Of a DNA stretch of 64,000 bases, positions 61,048 to 64,000 are shown piece after piece. Each line of letters begins with the position of its first letter. Position 1 is the first letter of the stretch. Made by a program: the position numbers and the translations under genes. The stretch comes from Sediminibacillus halophilus. Its GTDB lineage: Bacteria > Bacillota > Bacilli > Bacillales > Amphibacillaceae. A model generated the notes under the pieces. The model ran no database searches. It was not told where the DNA came from and saw nothing but the letters and a program-made list of their open reading frames with translations. Location of the stretch: contig NZ_FNHF01000002.1 of the NCBI RefSeq assembly GCF_900103695.1, positions 372,001-436,000 of the forward strand, written 5' to 3'.

Positions 61048-61896
61048 TCAAACACCTGAATATGCCATAAAGCCTCCATCAACCGGTATAGTGGTACCTG
61101 TTACAAACCCGGACAGATTTTCATCCACCAGCCATAATAAGGTGCCGAGCAGGTCTTCCGGTTCTCCAAACCGCTTCATCGGAGTTTGAGACAATATTTT
61201 GTTCGACCTTTCCGTCAATGATCCATCGCTGTTCGTTAATAAATTTTTGTTTTGCTCCGTCAAGAAAAAGCCGGGAGCGATAGCATTCACTCTGATTCCG
61301 ACATCGGCCATATGTACAGACAGCCACTGGGTGAAATTGTTAATACCAGCTTTGGCTGCACTGTACGCCGGCACCTTCGTCATAGGAGAAGGCGCACTCA
61401 TAGAAGACATATTGACGATAGTGGCACCTTTTCTGTTGGCCATTTGTTTCGAAAAGATTTGGGTGGGGATCACCGTTCCGACCAGGTTCAAATTGAATAC
61501 ATACTGAAAGCCTTCGATCGTTAAATCAAAAAAAGTCAGCAAATCGTTGCTTTCTAAATCTTCCACTTGAAAGTTTTCCTTTGTGGTTGTTCCTTCCGGA
61601 TGATTTCCGCCTGCTCCGTTGATCAAAATGTCGCATACGCCGAATTTTTCACGGATGAATTCCTCTGCACGTTCCACGCTTTGTCGGTCTAGAACATCAC
61701 AGGCGACAGCCATCGCCTGTCCTCCTGCCGACACAATCTCCCGTTCTACTTTCTTCCCGTTTTCAATCTGCCGGTTGAGAATGGCAACTTTCACTCCCTG
61801 CCTGCCAAGTTCCCGAGCCATTGCGCTGCATAACACGCCACTGCCTCCGGTGATCACGGCAACCTTCCCTGTTAAATTGTCATTTACTGGAAGCAT
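61048..61896 (-). CDS. uxuB: Fructuronate reductase / D-mannonate oxidoreductase, SDR type (UxuB)
   Basis: A 282-residue SDR with TGGSGVLC cofactor motif (residues about 16-23), [12 protein letters not shown], Ser and YSAAK catalytic residues ([10 protein letters not shown]) and the [16 protein letters not shown] tail of the Bacillus UxuB (YjmF) type. It reduces fructuronate to mannonate with NADH. The start overlaps the uxuA end by 17 bases. The long insertion between strands ([14 protein letters not shown]) is typical for this branch. Together with UxaC and UxuA it converts glucuronate to 2-keto-3-deoxygluconate. Confidence 0.9.
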   Translation of the reverse strand: MLPVNDNLTGKVAVITGGSGVLCSAMARELGRQGVKVAILNRQIENGKKVEREIVSAGGQAMAVACDVLDRQSVERAEEFIREKFGVCDILINGAGGNHPEGTTTKENFQVEDLESNDLLTFFDLTIEGFQYVFNLNLVGTVIPTQIFSKQMANRKGATIVNMSSMSAPSPMTKVPAYSAAKAGINNFTQWLSVHMADVGIRVNAIAPGFFLTEQNKNLLTNSDGSLTERSNKILSQTPMKRFGEPEDLLGTLLWLVDENLSGFVTGTTIPVDGGFMAYSGV

Positions 61897-62971
61897 AAAG
61901 ATTATCCTCCTTTCTTGTCCGTACGAATGAATCCCATATGCCCCATAAGTACATCACGCCGAGTGCACGATCATACAGTCCATAGCCCGGCCTGCATGCT
62001 TCATCCCAAATATGCCTTCCGTGATCAGGTCTGACGTACCCCGTATATTCTGTTTCATGATACGCTTTGACAATGTCATAAATATCGACGGATCCATCGG
62101 AAGTACGATGGGAGGTTTCGATAAAGCTGCCATTGTCCATTGCCTTGACGTTACGAATATGGGCGAAATGGATGCGGCCGGCAAATTCCCGGACCATGTC
62201 AGCGACATTGTTAGCTGGATTGGCACCGAGAGAACCGCTGCATAACGTAACTCCGTTTGCTGGACTATCCACCAGACCGAGAAGCCGCCTGATATTTTCC
62301 TGACTGGTGATGATTCTCGGAAGCCCGAATACCGACCAGGGTGGATCATCCGGATGAATAGCCAGCTTGATATCGTGCTGTTCCGCTACTGGTATTACTT
62401 TTTCTAAAAAGTATTGCAGGTTATCCCACAAGTCTGATTCTGTCATTCCACGATACTGGTCGAAAAGCTTGGTTAAATATTGAAGCCTTTCCGGTTCCCA
62501 CCCCGGCATCGTATAGGCAGCATTATTGGAAATCGTCTCTACAAGCTCCAATGGATCCAAATTCCGGATTTTCTCGTTTTCAAAATACAATGCCGTCGAG
62601 CCGTCTTCATGCTGGCGAAACAATTCGGTCCGTGTCCAATCAAAAACTGGCATAAAGTTATAGCATATAACCTTTACTCCTGCTGCGGCCAAATTCTCGA
62701 TTGTTTGGATATAATGATCAATATACGTATCTCTTGATGGCAATCCCAGTTTTATATCTTCATGGACATTCACGCTTTCCACTACATCTATATGAAAACC
62801 ATGCTGTTCAGCCTGGTTTTTCACTTCCTGAATTCGATCCAGGGGCCATACCTCTCCTGCCGGCAGATCATGCAACGCCCATACAATGCCCTCAACCCCC
62901 GGTATCTGTTTGATATGTTTTAACGATACACTGTCGTTTCCTTCGCCAAACCAGCGAAATACCATTTTCAT
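61880..62971 (-). CDS. uxuA: D-mannonate dehydratase
   Basis: A 363-residue TIM-barrel lyase that removes water from mannonate to form 2-keto-3-deoxygluconate. Visible marks: [43 protein letters not shown], the metal-binding AIHPDDPPW and LCSGSLGAN, and [12 protein letters not shown] choose ATG 62971, 9 bases after AAGGA; GTG 62977 and ATG 62965 are alternatives. It lies 19 bases after uxaC in one operon. Confidence 0.96.
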   Translation of the reverse strand: MKMVFRWFGEGNDSVSLKHIKQIPGVEGIVWALHDLPAGEVWPLDRIQEVKNQAEQHGFHIDVVESVNVHEDIKLGLPSRDTYIDHYIQTIENLAAAGVKVICYNFMPVFDWTRTELFRQHEDGSTALYFENEKIRNLDPLELVETISNNAAYTMPGWEPERLQYLTKLFDQYRGMTESDLWDNLQYFLEKVIPVAEQHDIKLAIHPDDPPWSVFGLPRIITSQENIRRLLGLVDSPANGVTLCSGSLGANPANNVADMVREFAGRIHFAHIRNVKAMDNGSFIETSHRTSDGSVDIYDIVKAYHETEYTGYVRPDHGRHIWDEACRPGYGLYDRALGVMYLWGIWDSFVRTRKEDNLYASSK

Positions 62972-62990
62972 CTTCACACGTCCTTATCTA

Positions 62991-64000
62991 TCAATCTATG
63001 TCTAAATAATCACAAACATTGTTGTAGGAAATATCCTGAACCACCTTGCCCATCCATTCGATGTCTTCCGGTAACTCGCCGTTCTCCACCCATTTTCCGA
63101 TCAAATTTGTCAGTATCCTTCTGAAATATTCATGTCTCGTATAGGAAAGCAGGCTGCGGGAATCTGTCAGCATTCCGATAAATCGGGAGAAAACCCCGAC
63201 ATTAGCAAGTGTTTTCATTTGATTTTCCATTCCTTCTATATGGTCATTGAACCACCAGGCAGTGCCGAATTGTACTTTGCCGGGTACATCTCCATGGAAA
63301 TTCCCTGCCATCGAGGCAATCATATAATTATCGCGCGGATTCAAATTATATAAGATGGTTTTCGGCAAACTTTCGGTTTTATCCAGTTCATTCAAAAAGT
63401 TCGATAGGTCGGAAGCATACGTGAAATCAGCAATCGAATCAAATCCCGTATTCGGTCCGATCTCGCCTTCCATCCTTTGGTTGTTGTTACGCAGTCCGCC
63501 GATGTGAAGCTGCATCGCCCAGCCCTTTTCAGCATACATTCTTCCCAACTGGATGAGTACCGCTGTCCGAAACTGGACGGTTTCCTTTTCATCGATTTGC
63601 TCGTTATTAAGCGCTCTTTTGAAAATTTGACCGCTTTTTTCCTCTGTTACCTCGAGAAAGAAAGGAGAATCCAATCCATGATCAGACAGCCTGCAGCCTG
63701 CCTCATGAAAGTAATCGACCCTTTTTCGCAACGCTTTCAGGAAGTCCTGGTAACGGGCGATCGAGACACCGGAGGATGCCTCCAATTGATTCACCCACTT
63801 CTTGAACCCGGAGTTTTCAATTTTCAGGGCCCCATCCGGCCGGAATGTCGGCAGTACCTTACAATCAATCGTTGTGTCCTCTCTTATTTGCTTATGGTAA
63901 GCCAACGAATCAACAGGATCATCGGTCGTACACAGTCCTTTTACATTAAAAGAAGAGATGATTCCTCTCGCACTGAACGAATCCGATTGTATTTTCCGAT
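62991..64000 (-). CDS. uxaC: Glucuronate isomerase, 5' part beyond window edge
   Basis: UxaC converts D-glucuronate to fructuronate. The frame is open to the right edge; 336 codons to the stop are present, of about 470 in the family, so the N-terminal quarter is missing. The segment next to the edge reads GLCTTDDPVDSLAYH, and later ones GCRLSDHGLD, MQLHIGGLRNNN and GMLTDSRSLLSYTRHEYFRR, all typical of UxaC. The Met encoded at 63905 is internal, not the start. First visible gene of uxaC-uxuA-uxuB. Confidence 0.95.
   Translation of the reverse strand, partial: RKIQSDSFSARGIISSFNVKGLCTTDDPVDSLAYHKQIREDTTIDCKVLPTFRPDGALKIENSGFKKWVNQLEASSGVSIARYQDFLKALRKRVDYFHEAGCRLSDHGLDSPFFLEVTEEKSGQIFKRALNNEQIDEKETVQFRTAVLIQLGRMYAEKGWAMQLHIGGLRNNNQRMEGEIGPNTGFDSIADFTYASDLSNFLNELDKTESLPKTILYNLNPRDNYMIASMAGNFHGDVPGKVQFGTAWWFNDHIEGMENQMKTLANVGVFSRFIGMLTDSRSLLSYTRHEYFRRILTNLIGKWVENGELPEDIEWMGKVVQDISYNNVCDYLDID

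Noticed and set aside
1-64000. CRISPR arrays, tRNA or rRNA genes, insertion sequences or prophage genes
   Set aside because: No evenly spaced direct repeats, cloverleaf sequences, transposase motifs or phage proteins were seen.

Overview
The window is low-GC DNA whose genes look like those of a Bacillaceae bacterium (Bacillus/Virgibacillus/Gracilibacillus-type Firmicute). The reasons are strong AGGAGG-type ribosome sites, CcpA-type cre sequences, YesMN-like two-component genes, DUF624/YesL genes, a YwrD-type gamma-glutamyltransferase and dispersed palindromic repeats typical of that family. The genus cannot be settled from sequence alone. I see no rRNA, tRNA, CRISPR array, phage or insertion sequence. 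The region is largely a set of scavenging and plant-polysaccharide islands, mostly on the minus strand.

Layout. (1) 1-8572: a cell-wall recycling operon read right to left: MurR-type regulator, AmiE-like serine hydrolase, peptide-type ABC importer (binding protein and two permeases), MurQ, AnmK, then an ABC ATPase cut by the left edge. (2) 8613-17007: a sugar ABC importer (CUT1) with a Gfo/Idh/MocA oxidoreductase, preceded by a three-gene sensing system (membrane-anchored sugar-binding protein, LytS/YesM kinase, YesN regulator). (3) 17008-21388: a palindromic repeat, a DASS dicarboxylate symporter, an aldo/keto-reductase-like protein and an SDR, both of the latter lacking canonical catalytic residues. 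(4) 21389-30731: a second peptide ABC importer in line with a YwrD-type gamma-glutamyltransferase and two half-size CHR transporters, opposite a divergent Lrp/AsnC regulator. (5) 30732-36552: IDEAL-domain protein, FUSC/ArAE exporter, pxpBCA 5-oxoprolinase operon and a SurA_N lipoprotein. (6) 36521-43149: a beta-glucoside island (binding protein, two permeases, LacI regulator, DUF624 protein, GH1 glucosidase) whose promoter is flanked by two LacI-type operators. (7) 43349-45794: DUF779 plus aldehyde dehydrogenase under a cre site, and a YdjO-like zinc-ribbon protein. (8) 46143-64000: a xylose/xylan regulon: xylAB, DUF624, CUT1 permeases and binding protein, XylR, an operon of GH43 beta-xylosidase, ThuA, two Gfo/Idh/MocA proteins and a TIM-barrel isomerase, then uxuB, uxuA and partial uxaC for glucuronate.

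How the genes work together. The xylan regulon would import xylose or xylo-oligosaccharides, split them with the GH43 enzyme, pass xylose through XylA and XylB, and convert glucuronate side chains through UxaC, UxuB and UxuA. Three sites of form TTTGTCTA-N7-AACAAAG (and a diverged fourth) sit over minus-strand promoters TAGACA-17-TATxxT; I infer these are XylR operators. cre-like sites lie just downstream of several promoters. None of the three CUT1 importers has its own ATPase gene here, so they presumably share an MsmX/MsmK-type ATPase encoded elsewhere.

Most unusual points: the ABC-based muropeptide recycling operon with AnmK; the ThuA/Gfo-Idh/TIM-barrel gene set inside the xylan operon, which may encode 3-keto-glycoside chemistry; the joined peptide importer/GGT/CHR operon; two adjacent oxidoreductase-fold proteins that have lost their catalytic residues; hairpins directly after the binding-protein genes; and two families of dispersed palindromes.
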